From: Segatella albensis DSM 11370 = JCM 12258
GTDB taxonomy: Bacteria > Bacteroidota > Bacteroidia > Bacteroidales > Bacteroidaceae
Assembly (NCBI RefSeq): GCF_000426565.1
Contig: NZ_AUFP01000001.1
Location: 1 to 64,000, forward strand
Length of the DNA stretch: 64,000 nucleotides
Direction: 5' to 3'
In this document: in pieces, positions 1 through 9,300 of the stretch
Layout of the letters: the number at the start of each line of letters is the position of its first letter
Numbering within the stretch: the stretch's first letter is position 1
Notes under the pieces: model-generated
Database searches by the model: none
What the model saw: only the letters and a program-made list of their open reading frames with translations
What the model was told of the DNA's origin: nothing
Program-made: the position numbers and the translations under genes

Positions 1-276
1 CAGCACATGATGTATCAGAAGATGCTCAAAGACCATGGAATAGTGCAAAGCATGTCAAGGAAAGGCAACTGTCTGGACAATGCTATGATGGAAAATTTCT
101 TCGGACTGATGAAGAACGAATTGCTATACGTGAATCATTTTGAATCTATCGAAGAGTTTGAACGAGAACTGAAAAAATATATATGGTGGTATAACAATAA
201 AAGAATAAAACTGAGATTAAAAGGAATGAGCCCGGCTATATACCGAGCTCACTACTATAGAGAGATAAATAATTAA
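1..276 (+). CDS. IS3-family transposase OrfB, C-terminal fragment (runs off the window)
   Basis: This is the end of the DDE integrase-core transposase of an IS3-family element, the enzyme that cuts and joins the element ends. The reading frame is open to base 1, so the N-terminal part lies outside the window. The visible 91 residues hold the family signature SMSRKGNCLDNA followed by ENFF and LKNEL-type residues (here LMKNELLY), which includes the last catalytic Glu, and then the WWYNNKR motif near the C-terminus. A matching right inverted repeat follows 12 bases after the stop, so this end of the element is probably intact. Whether the element is active cannot be judged from here. Confidence 0.93.
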   Translation, partial: QHMMYQKMLKDHGIVQSMSRKGNCLDNAMMENFFGLMKNELLYVNHFESIEEFERELKKYIWWYNNKRIKLRLKGMSPAIYRAHYYREINN

Positions 277-288
277 TATTTAATTAAT

Positions 289-308
289 CGTCCAACTTTT
301 CGGGGTCA
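289..308. repeat. Right terminal inverted repeat of the IS3-family element
   Basis: The sequence reads cgtccaacttttcggggtca and ends in TCA. Read on the other strand it starts TGACCCCGAAAAGTT, a form typical of IS3-family ends. It lies just after the transposase stop. The left end and any target duplication lie outside the window. Confidence 0.7.
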
Positions 309-346
309 CATCAGATGATGCATCCTATTTTTTTTACTATCTATCT

Positions 347-2149
347 CTAATACTGGAGGGTCTTCTTCTCATACCATTTCTTCATCACGTAGAAAGCCTT
401 TTTGCGTTTACCCTGATCAGAAAACAAACCTTTCCGATTAAAGCCCTTCTGCACAACAGGTTCCATGCGACGAGGAGATCTGAAGTCTTTCAATACCCAT
501 GGTGTAGTACCAGCCAAACCATCTATCTTATCGAGCATTGACAAGTTTTGCACATATAGATTTTCTTGGAATTCCTCCGTCCATCGCTGATTTTTATCCC
601 CATGAAGCCCAGCAACAGCACCACCACCAAACTCACTGATAATAACCGGTTTGTTATAAGGAATCTCCCACTTCATCTTAGGAGCATCGTTGACATCGCG
701 GTACCAACCGATATACTGATTAAAACTAACAACATCAACATATTTACTCATGTTATCATGCAATCGGTTCACATAATTACTTGCCCCCGTCACCTCCATA
801 GCCATAGAGATTAGTCGGGTACTATCTTGAGTACGCGCATATCGAGCCAATCCCGAAAGGAATTTGTCACGAGCTTCACTATGAGGAGTTTCATTGGCTA
901 TCGACCATATTATCACATTTGCGCGATTTTTGTCACGAGCTATCATATCTGTCAACTGACGCTTAGCACAAGCAAAAGTCCTCTCATTAGTCCAGTCGAT
1001 AGTCCAATAGCAAGGTAGTTCTTCCCAGAGAAGTATGCCCTGTCGCTCTGCTTCGCGAATGGCATGCTCATTGTGGGGATAATGAGCCAAGCGCATGAAG
1101 TTACATCCCAGATCTTTTGCCCAACTAATCAACGTATCGGCATCCTCAGCGGAATTGCACCGACGACTCGTATAAGCTGTTTCCTCATGACAAGATACTC
1201 CTTTCAAGAAAATCGGTTTACCGTTCAATAGTATCTGTTTACCTCGTGTTTCTATTGTTCTGAAACCGATTTCATCCTTAACAGTTTCATCTCCCATTGT
1301 CAGATTCACTCGGTACAACTTTGGATTCTTCGGACTCCATAACACCGGTTTGATGCGTAGAGAGACAGAGGCGACACCGTTCTCATCTGTTATCATCTGC
1401 TTGTTTACCTTTAATTCAGGTATCGACAAGACAACTTTCTTTCCTGCACAAAATTCATTCAATCGCACATTCACGTCAACAATTTTACGATTGCCCTTAC
1501 GCAACTGGACAAAATAATCCTCGATATAAACTTGCGGAACAGAAACCATCATCACATCACGAGTAATACCGCCATAGTTCCACCAGTCGAAGATCTGCGT
1601 CGGTATATTTTCCTTCCTTCGCACATTATTGACCATGACAACGACTGTATTTTCACCTTTCTTCACAGCATCAGACACATCAAAACAAAAAGGAGTGAAA
1701 CCGCCTTTGTGCTCTCCAGCCTTTTTGCCATTCACCCATACACGGGTCATATAATTTGATGCTGCGAAATAAAGCAAAGACCTGCGACCTTCCTGTGGTA
1801 TCCAATTAAATTTCTTCCGATACCAGACAGTCCCTTCATACCAAAATAACTTCTCATCCTGCGTATTCCAGTCACCAGGTACCTTCAAGGTTTCACTCTT
1901 GTCGAAATTATATTCTACTAAATCTGATGGTTGATTTGCTTTAGCATCCAAGAAGAATCCCCAAGGCGTAGGATTCATCCGATAATCATAATATCCGATA
2001 TCTTGTTGATCAATGATATAATTCCATTTTCCATTCAGCGACAACATATCGCGGGCATACACATTCATAGGGGCAGCAACTTCCTGAATTGCCATCATGT
2101 CAGCACATGCTGCCATAGACAACATGAACAATAAAAGTTTTCTTTTCAT
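347..2149 (-). CDS. Secreted GH2 glycoside hydrolase, probable beta-glucuronidase
   Basis: A 600-residue glycoside hydrolase family 2 protein with an N-terminal signal peptide (about residues 1-22), so it acts in the periplasm or at the surface. The order is the usual sugar-binding jelly roll, immunoglobulin-like domain and TIM barrel. The acid/base Glu is E420 in WSIANE and the nucleophile Glu is E506 in IISEFGG. Near the C-terminus N571-R-K573 matches the NxK motif that contacts the uronate carboxylate in bacterial beta-glucuronidases, so glucuronide cleavage is preferred over galactosidase activity. It is the last gene of a leftward unit with two glycosyltransferases, 26 bases after the GT2 gene. 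Substrate and the value of the pairing with glycosyltransferases are inferred. Confidence 0.85.
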   Translation of the reverse strand: MKRKLLLFMLSMAACADMMAIQEVAAPMNVYARDMLSLNGKWNYIIDQQDIGYYDYRMNPTPWGFFLDAKANQPSDLVEYNFDKSETLKVPGDWNTQDEKLFWYEGTVWYRKKFNWIPQEGRRSLLYFAASNYMTRVWVNGKKAGEHKGGFTPFCFDVSDAVKKGENTVVVMVNNVRRKENIPTQIFDWWNYGGITRDVMMVSVPQVYIEDYFVQLRKGNRKIVDVNVRLNEFCAGKKVVLSIPELKVNKQMITDENGVASVSLRIKPVLWSPKNPKLYRVNLTMGDETVKDEIGFRTIETRGKQILLNGKPIFLKGVSCHEETAYTSRRCNSAEDADTLISWAKDLGCNFMRLAHYPHNEHAIREAERQGILLWEELPCYWTIDWTNERTFACAKRQLTDMIARDKNRANVIIWSIANETPHSEARDKFLSGLARYARTQDSTRLISMAMEVTGASNYVNRLHDNMSKYVDVVSFNQYIGWYRDVNDAPKMKWEIPYNKPVIISEFGGGAVAGLHGDKNQRWTEEFQENLYVQNLSMLDKIDGLAGTTPWVLKDFRSPRRMEPVVQKGFNRKGLFSDQGKRKKAFYVMKKWYEKKTLQY

Positions 2150-2175
2150 TGATTTCTTAGACTATTTGTTTTCTG

Positions 2176-2952
2176 TTATTTCTTTATCATCGATCGCAAG
2201 ACAAACCATATATGCATCATAACGGTAGTAATCCATCCGTAATGAGTTTGCATCACCCGGAAGCGCTCTTTCAGTGAAGCGCGATGGTTCTTTATCGACA
2301 TTCCACCATCCAGATAATTCGTAAATACATGATGGACATACTTTAGTTTCAGTTTTTTCTCACTACATACTTTCATAATGCGGATACACCAATCGACATC
2401 TGCAGAATATCTGTAATTAGTGTTATAGAGCACGTCCTTGGCTATATCAGCCTGAGCATAAAAAGACTGATGGCATACTAACATACCATACTTGAACGAC
2501 TTCCAACTCAATTTTTCCGGTGGTGTCAACCGGCGATGACGTAGGAAATGGCCCTCTTCATCTACAATATCGGTATCGCCATAGATCACACCAGGAAGAG
2601 CCTCTCCATCGCCAATAGAGTTTGCTATCACCTCCAAAGTATCAGAGGCCGGGAACACATCTCCGGCATTAAGGAACACAAGATACGTTCCTGTTGCTTT
2701 CTTTATCGCCTTATTCATCGCAAAATAAAGTCCACCATCAGGCTCAGAGCTGACAACAATCTGATGACGGGTTTCCTTTTGCTCATCTTCATGAAGATAT
2801 TCATCTACCATATCCATTGTATGGTCTTCCGATGCGCCATCCCATATGATATGTTCGACATAAGGATAAGTCTGTTCGAGCACACTATGAAGTGTACGCT
2901 TAAGCACAGACTCAGCATTATAGGTACAGGTAATAATGCTAAAAGTTATCAT
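2176..2952 (-). CDS. Glycosyltransferase family 2 (WcaE-like)
   Basis: A 258-residue GT-A fold glycosyltransferase. The N-terminus SIITCTYNAESVLKRTL and the WDGASEDHT segment are the nucleotide-sugar binding half. The usual DxD is represented by NAGD (FLNAGDVF), as in WcaE-type enzymes. SADVDWCIRI in the second half is the usual acceptor-side acidic motif. It probably adds one sugar to a lipid-linked surface glycan on the cytoplasmic face. The start ATG overlaps the stop of the upstream GT4 gene by 4 bases, implying translational coupling. The sugar transferred cannot be read from sequence. Confidence 0.85.
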   Translation of the reverse strand: MITFSIITCTYNAESVLKRTLHSVLEQTYPYVEHIIWDGASEDHTMDMVDEYLHEDEQKETRHQIVVSSEPDGGLYFAMNKAIKKATGTYLVFLNAGDVFPASDTLEVIANSIGDGEALPGVIYGDTDIVDEEGHFLRHRRLTPPEKLSWKSFKYGMLVCHQSFYAQADIAKDVLYNTNYRYSADVDWCIRIMKVCSEKKLKLKYVHHVFTNYLDGGMSIKNHRASLKERFRVMQTHYGWITTVMMHIWFVLRSMIKK

Positions 2953-4223
2953 ATATTGTAATTTTTAAAGGCAAGAGCCTGATTGTATACTTCGATATAA
3001 CGCATGGCTACGGCATGCTGGGAATAAGTTTGTACAACCTTCTTCTGACAATTCTTGCTGAGTTGTTCGGCATCAGCTTCATCCAGAACCCAATGGATAC
3101 CTTGGGCCAAGTCGTCCGACTTCATATATTGGGCTACATAACCACTCTTCTGGTGTTCGATCATTTCCGGTATTCCTCCGGTCTTGAATCCTACACAAGG
3201 TACCCCACAAGCCATTGCCTCCATAATGGTATTCGGGAGATTATCTTCTAGAGACGGCAATACAAAAACATCTGCAGAATTGTAAACGCATACGATTTTC
3301 TTATCGTCGTTGACAAACCCCAGAGGATATACCGGTAAAGGAAGACGGTCTGCGACATCTTCAGAGTGTCCTCCCAGAATTGCGATACAGGTATTGTCCT
3401 TATAAGAAGGATCATTCTTCACCAGAATATTCATGGCCTCCACAAAATATTCCATACCTTTACGCTCATCTGTCACTTTCTGTGACACGAAGAGAATAAT
3501 TCGCTTATCCTCTGGAAGACCGGCATAAAGTCGTGCTTCCTTCTTATCGTGTTGACAATAGATACGTGTATCAATAGGGTTAGGGATATTGGTAAGGTGA
3601 CGCCCAACGAGTAATGCACTATTCTTAGCCTCATCTTGCAGCCATCTGCTACAAGCCACGAAATGTATGTTGGCATCCTTATAGAGATTCTGTTTGTTCT
3701 TAAACACCTGGGCAGAGATATCCTTCTTAGAGCCACCACCTGGCAACAGCGGACATTGTCCACACCCCGAGGCATATCGTTTGCACTTGCGAGAGTAATG
3801 GCAGATACCCGTAGCATTCCATAGATCATGCATCGTCCAGACGATAGGTTTACCACTCTTTAGGATTTTCCGGATGCCAGAAAAAGACAGCATACCTTGA
3901 TTTATCCATGAGAGATGAATGACATCAGCCTCTTGGAATTCAGGAAGAGATGTTATATCATTTCCGGAATTGGCAAGATCTATCTCCCATAAATGATCCT
4001 TCGAAAAATGCAAGTGCCAAAATATGCACCAACGTTCCCAAAGGAAATGAAACTGCGTTTTCATACTGCAGTTCAATCCCACAACGGTAATGTCATCGGT
4101 GATTTTATCACGTACTAGCATCTTGGCTTTGACACCATTATTATTTAAGGCATCCATCAGGCGATTGGCAGCAACGGCTGCTCCACCTGTTTTCTCTGAT
4201 GTGTTTATTATCAATACTCGCAT
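2949..4223 (-). CDS. Glycosyltransferase family 4 (GT-B fold)
   Basis: A 424-residue GT4 glycosyltransferase. The start is placed at MRVLIINTSEKTGGAAVAANRL, the normal beginning of this family. A longer open frame reaches back to 4400, but those 59 residues look non-coding and run through a terminator-like hairpin. An internal Cys cluster (CHYSRKCKRYASGCGQCPLL) occurs around residues 140-160, as in a subset of GT4 capsule enzymes. The C-terminal donor site has the typical pattern FVLPSLEDNLPNTIMEAMACG with the E-x7-E type acidic residues. It leads the unit with the GT2 and GH2 genes and has a promoter right at its start codon. Confidence 0.88.
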   Translation of the reverse strand: MRVLIINTSEKTGGAAVAANRLMDALNNNGVKAKMLVRDKITDDITVVGLNCSMKTQFHFLWERWCIFWHLHFSKDHLWEIDLANSGNDITSLPEFQEADVIHLSWINQGMLSFSGIRKILKSGKPIVWTMHDLWNATGICHYSRKCKRYASGCGQCPLLPGGGSKKDISAQVFKNKQNLYKDANIHFVACSRWLQDEAKNSALLVGRHLTNIPNPIDTRIYCQHDKKEARLYAGLPEDKRIILFVSQKVTDERKGMEYFVEAMNILVKNDPSYKDNTCIAILGGHSEDVADRLPLPVYPLGFVNDDKKIVCVYNSADVFVLPSLEDNLPNTIMEAMACGVPCVGFKTGGIPEMIEHQKSGYVAQYMKSDDLAQGIHWVLDEADAEQLSKNCQKKVVQTYSQHAVAMRYIEVYNQALAFKNYNI

Positions 4224-4227
4224 AATG

Positions 4228-4258
4228 CAAAGATAAGGCAAATCAAAGATAATACAAA
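4228..4258 (-). promoter_or_regulatory. Bacteroidetes-type promoter of the GT4-GT2-GH2 unit
   Basis: On the minus strand TTTG (4258-4255) is followed after 19 bases by TATCTTTG (4235-4228), a perfect match to TTTG/N19/TAnnTTTG. The -7 element ends 4 bases before the ATG at 4223, so the transcript would be leaderless or nearly so. A second TATCTTTG at 4251-4244 lacks a good upstream box. Confidence 0.6.
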
Positions 4259-4285
4259 ATAAATTGATACTAATTTGTAAAGTTA

Positions 4286-4487
4286 TATAAAAAAATATGC
4301 TGCAACTCTCAACGAGCTGCAGCATATCATTATGTTTAACTATCATTTTATTCTTAACAAAAGATAGTCTCACGACTCTCTTTGTCAACCTGTTAAACAA
4401 TCATGTTATTTACCTTAAAACCTAATAACTAAAAACCTAAAAATCTATTTATTACTACTAACCTAAACAATCTATTAACCTTTTGAT
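4286..4487 (-). ncRNA. Candidate ~200-nt small RNA or leader RNA
   Basis: Between ispF and the GT4 gene a leftward promoter (4492-4523) is followed about 200 bases later by a terminator-like hairpin with a T-run (4289-4327). No convincing coding frame lies between them. The 5' part is rich in repeats of the form AGGTTTTTAG / AGGTTAGTAG. It may be an independent small RNA or an attenuator leader of the glycosyltransferase unit. The family is not recognised. Confidence 0.4.
4289..4327 (-). terminator. Intrinsic terminator of the candidate small RNA
   Basis: A perfect 10-bp inverted repeat (ATATGCTGCA at 4295-4304 and TGCAGCATAT at 4318-4327) is followed on the minus strand by at least six T. 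It ends 65 bases before the GT4 start, so it would stop transcripts from the upstream promoter before the gene. Confidence 0.6.
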
Positions 4488-4491
4488 GATG

Positions 4492-4523
4492 CAAAGGTAC
4501 GTCAAGATTTTGAAAGTAGCAAC
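4492..4523 (-). promoter_or_regulatory. Promoter upstream of the candidate small RNA
   Basis: The minus strand has TACCTTTG (4499-4492), matching TAnnTTTG, with GTTG (4523-4520), three of four matches to TTTG, 20 bases upstream. Expected start of transcription is about 4486. Confidence 0.5.
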
Positions 4524-4621
4524 TGTTCTATTATCTTTTTAGTCTAATCCTATACTTTCTTGACCTATATCAAAACATTGTGCTCGCACACAGTGAATTA
4601 AAAGCGTATAATTGACATATA

Positions 4622-5101
4622 TCAACTCTTTTCGATTAAACAGACCGCATAGGCTGAAATTCCTTCTTGTCTTCCTGTAAAACCTAATTTCTCTGTTGTC
4701 GTAGCTTTGATACTGATATTATCGACATCTGTTTCCAGAATTTTTGCCAGGCATTCTTTCATTTCCGGAACATGAGGGTTCAATTTCGGACGTTCGGCAC
4801 AGACTGTAGCGTCGATGTTACCAAGTTCGAATCCTTTTGCACGAACCAAATCCATTGTTTTCTTCAAAAGGATCTTTGAATCGATATCCAATGTTGATTC
4901 TGCCGTATCAGGAAAATGATAACCAATATCACGCAAATTCGCAGCACCAAGAAGTGCATCACATATTGCATGTATCAGCACGTCGGCATCACTATGTCCT
5001 AACAATCCAAGGGTATGTTCAATCTTGATTCCGCCCAACCACAAGTCTCTACCTTCTACGAGCTTATGAACATCATAGCCCATTCCTACTCTAATCTTCA
5101 T
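4622..5101 (-). CDS. ispF: 2-C-methyl-D-erythritol 2,4-cyclodiphosphate synthase
   Basis: IspF makes the cyclic diphosphate intermediate of the non-mevalonate isoprenoid pathway in the cytoplasm. Its 159 residues are the normal length. Metal ligands D10, H12 (GYDVH) and H44 (DADVLIH) are present, as is the GHSDAD loop and the C-terminal TTTEKLGFTGRQEGI segment that lines the CDP pocket. It is the last gene of the FAH-porU-porV-ispF series, 5 bases after porV. dxr lies 33 kb away in the same window; an IspD-like gene at 17.9 kb is more likely a glycan enzyme. Confidence 0.97.
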   Translation of the reverse strand: MKIRVGMGYDVHKLVEGRDLWLGGIKIEHTLGLLGHSDADVLIHAICDALLGAANLRDIGYHFPDTAESTLDIDSKILLKKTMDLVRAKGFELGNIDATVCAERPKLNPHVPEMKECLAKILETDVDNISIKATTTEKLGFTGRQEGISAYAVCLIEKS

Positions 5102-5106
5102 ATATT

Positions 5107-6285
5107 TTATTTTCGCTTAAACAAATCTTTAATTCCGTCCATATCAAAGGTAAGGGTAAAACGCATCGTCTGGTCAAGAGGATTACTCTTGGCTGTTGCG
5201 ATAACATATCCTGCATCCAACGAGAATACATTCATCTTGAAACCGGCACCTACCGTGAAATATTTGCGATTTCCCTTGTTCTCGCTCTCGTGATGATAAC
5301 CGACACGAACCGAAAATTTATCGTTATAGGTATATTCACCACCTACACTCCAGTTTACTTCCTGCATCTCTTCTTTAAATCCACCAGGTGCATCCGTAAA
5401 ACTCTTGAACATTCCACTGATACTTGACACATCGTAGTAGTCTTTCTGCTTACGCACTTCGAAATCTTCATCACTTTCTCCGTCTTTCTTCTGTGGATAA
5501 GTAGGTACAAGTAATTTATTGGCGTCTGCTGCTATCGTGAATTTATTATATTCATCAATAGGTACCATGAGGGATGCTCCCAAACGAAGATTCGTAGGGA
5601 TAAACTCACTGTTATCGTCTCCGCCAAAGGTTATCTTGGAACCGATATTCGAGACATTAAGTCCGATACCCAACTGACATTCACGCTGTCCTATATTTAT
5701 ATAGTTCTGATAATAAGCCGCTATATCTGCAGCGAACGCATTTCCCGGAGTTGTCTCCTCGGTATAGTCGTAGGTAAGATCAGAATGAATCCACCTCACT
5801 GCGGCTGCAATAGAGAATTTTTCACTAAGCATCAGGGAATAGGCAACGTCGAATGACATCTCATAGGGATGAATCGTCATGTCATTACTCCCCGAGACAT
5901 CGCTGCTGGTATACACCTCGCCCAAGGAGAAATAGCGCAAAGAACTAGACACTGCACTATAATCACCTATGCGATAATATCCTGCAAGATATGCTAAATC
6001 CATATCATTTACAAGTTGTCTCAACCACGGGGTATAGTTAAGGGCAACCCCTGCACGGGAAATGGCGAAAGGATATTTTGCCGGATTCCAATACTGTGAG
6101 TTCACATCCGGATCGGTAGCTGCACCGATGTCACCCATCGCACCACCTCGTGCATCCGGGGCTATTGTCTGTGATGTTACCGAAGTATGAACAGGGTTGA
6201 ACATACTATTCTTGTCCTGAGCCGAAACTGTCAGTGACATCACTGCCAGTAGACTGGAGATCATTATTTTCATGGATTTGTTCAT
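5107..6285 (-). CDS. porV: Type IX secretion system outer-membrane protein PorV (LptO)
   Basis: A 392-residue FadL-like outer-membrane beta-barrel. In the type IX system PorV binds cargo after it crosses the outer membrane and shuttles it to the PorU sortase. It has a signal peptide ending near SAQ (about residue 23) and the family's N-terminal block (SQTIAPDARGGAMGD, then YWNPAKYPFA), ending in an aromatic beta-signature (MRFTLTFDMDG) near the C-terminus. It follows porU by 24 bases, the conserved porU-porV order, and precedes ispF. Confidence 0.95.
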   Translation of the reverse strand: MNKSMKIMISSLLAVMSLTVSAQDKNSMFNPVHTSVTSQTIAPDARGGAMGDIGAATDPDVNSQYWNPAKYPFAISRAGVALNYTPWLRQLVNDMDLAYLAGYYRIGDYSAVSSSLRYFSLGEVYTSSDVSGSNDMTIHPYEMSFDVAYSLMLSEKFSIAAAVRWIHSDLTYDYTEETTPGNAFAADIAAYYQNYINIGQRECQLGIGLNVSNIGSKITFGGDDNSEFIPTNLRLGASLMVPIDEYNKFTIAADANKLLVPTYPQKKDGESDEDFEVRKQKDYYDVSSISGMFKSFTDAPGGFKEEMQEVNWSVGGEYTYNDKFSVRVGYHHESENKGNRKYFTVGAGFKMNVFSLDAGYVIATAKSNPLDQTMRFTLTFDMDGIKDLFKRK

Positions 6286-6309
6286 ATACTGAATAAACGT
6301 TGTTTATAC

Positions 6310-9300
6310 TTAGTTATTGCTGACTACGATCAATTTCTTAGCTTTGGAAACTTCGTTGCTACCGTCAGAAGCGATCTTGGCACGATAGAGATATACTCCT
6401 GTCCCCAATCTTCGTCCTCCATCCGTTGTCAAATCCCAATCCACGGTATAAGCCGTTGTCGTTGGAACGCCACTCTCATGATGTTTCCAGAGAAGTCTGC
6501 CTGCGAGATCAAATACTTCGAGGGTCACCTCCATATTACTTCCCGTTCGATCATGATTAATGATAAACGTTGTGGAGGTCTTGACCGGATTATTCGTCGT
6601 AGAGACATCGAAAAGGGTTGGTTGCAGACCATTTACGACATTAAAGTCTAATGTGGATATTGATGAATTATTCTGTACATCCCATGCTCTGAACTGTAAG
6701 GTATGGCGACCAGGGGCAAGTTGTGGTATTGAAAAGAATGTTTTTCCCGAAGTATAACTTCCGAAATCATACGTGAAATGATCATTCAGCACATAAGTTT
6801 TCGACATATCACCATCAATGATAAGTATCAAATCGTGCCCGATACCATTACCAGCTGCATTGATTCCCTGACGGTCTGACAGTTCAGCGACAAAGTATGG
6901 TGTAGGGTTCACATCACCTCCATTCACAAAAGAACGACTGTTCAGATAGCAATAGATAGATGGGCCGACAGAATCGTTGTCTATCTGTTCGCCTTCTCCG
7001 AAATTGAACTTTTCGTAATATCCATGAGCGGACATACTATGGTCTGCGTTCACGGCATACACATTTATCAAACCTGGATCTTTTGAATAGTTGATATCCT
7101 TAGGTACTGCAAAAGTAAACTCGAAACGACCGCTCTTGATGCTATCCGTACCTTGATATAAAGTTTTGGTCCTATCATAATACGTGAAACGTTCACTTGC
7201 TTCGGTCGCATCATTCAATTTACAGGTTACCAACTCCTTAGAATCTCGAACCGTCATCGTGACGATTCCGTCAAAATTATCATCATTCTCTATATGTCCG
7301 GAGACCTTAGCTATAGTACCAGCCTTTAGCATCAGCAGACTGTCTATAGCATCCACATCTATACCATTCACGCTATCTATCTTGATGGTACGCGAAGGTA
7401 AGTTCAAAGCCAGCGCAGGATCACCTAACAAAGAATACTGCAATCGATTCTCGGAGCGATCACCCCCAAACGGGCCTCCTTGTGCCAGCGTATTCTGGGC
7501 TAACCGATGGGCTTCACCTATTGTCATCGGTTTCCCGTTACTATCATGACTCAGCACATAATACAGGAATGCTCGGTTCATATACTTGTTCAGGTTAGCA
7601 TATACCGTTCGTGTCGTTCCATAGAAAGCCACAGAACCGCCATCCTTATTCAACAAGCACTTTTCCCCGATTGTTTCCGAGGTTCCGTCAAACGGCATGA
7701 TGTCACACGAAGCTGTAATCCATAATGGTAGATTCTTATTTTTAAACTCAGAGAAATCAGAAATACGAAGTATTGTCTCGTGCGAGAGTTGTATCTCACT
7801 ACCATGCCCCGCATAATCCATGACCAAGGCACCACCCGCTTGTTGCTGCTTTAGAATTCTAGTCACTTCCGGATAAGTGTTACCCGTAGATGATGTCTCA
7901 CGGGTATAGGCATCCCACATGACTTTCTTTGTCACATACCCAGGATAGAAAGAAGAGATCATGTCAGCAGTGGCATTTTCATCTGCCATGTGCAAATTCT
8001 CATTACCATCATCTCCCATAAACATGATTTCATTCTGCCAGTTTCCTGCATTTTTGTTATTACCATAATTGATGATCTTATCTACCACAGCCTTGGCATC
8101 ACTGGCATTCACCGTAGGTATACGCCCTACAGCAACATCCAGTAGTTCCGTCGTCGGACTTTTTCCTTCTCCATCATCAAGAAGTCCTATCCAACTATCG
8201 TCCACATAGCATATCACCTCATTATATGAGTTTTCACTTTCATAGCATAACAGATAATCATCGGCATTCAACTGATGACAGTCACTGGTGAGCATACGGT
8301 TATCCCACACGCAATCACCAAGTAGCAACAGATATTTCGGCATCTTATGCTCGTCTCCTTCAGCTCTGTCATAGAGCATTTTAAGGTATCTACGATATGC
8401 ATTGACATCCGGTGTACCACTGGAGAATTCATTATAGAGTTCATCTGCTGCTACGATGTTCACACTCAAGGAGTCATGACTTTCGTGGAAAGCCTTGAGA
8501 CGTTGTGCCTGCGTCAAGAGTTTCTGCGAAGTCGGAATGATGATGACCATATTAGCTTGGGCATCGGCATGATGATTTTGATTGGTTATATTATAAACGT
8601 ATTCTGGAGTTGACCGGACAGATGACAGATTCGGTGCCGGCAGGGGCTTGTCCACAGACATACTCACATAGTCAAGACGGATAGGACCGCCCGACTCGTT
8701 TTTGATAAGTATCGTATCACTAGTCGACAAACGGTCTATATCATAGATTGCAGAGGCTTCATTAGCCTTATCATAAGAAGACAGTTTTATCTTCAACTGG
8801 CCTCGGCACGTACCATTCACCCAAACAGAGGATGTATTCTCCGAACTGGCTGTAATCTTCACATATAGTTTACCGCTATTAGCACCTTGGGGATTAGCAA
8901 AGACAATTTGCTTGTTCCGTCCACTGGTGATTTCTTCTGGGTCGAAGAGATTTCTTCCACCATGATACCAACTATACCCATCTACTTCATACAAATGATG
9001 ATAATCATTCGGGGATGGATAGAAACTTTGCAGAAAGTTTACAGAATCGATCTTCAGAGAGGGTTCTTCGCTTTGTGTAATCAGATAGTAACCATAGTTT
9101 GAATATGGGTTTCGTGTTCTTATGGTTGTCGTATAGTCCGACCAACTTACCGGTCCTTGGGCATAAAACAGATGCTTACTTCCTATCACGCACTGGGCAA
9201 CTTCCTTCAGGTCATCATGACTTGCGAGATAACCTCCGTCTAATTTTTCTGGTTGTAGAGCACCACCATATCCATAGATTTTCACCTTATTAATATCTGT

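Noticed and set aside
4224..4400. 59-residue extension of the GT4 gene
   Set aside because: It runs through a terminator hairpin and the promoter, and GT4 proteins start at MRVLIINTSE.
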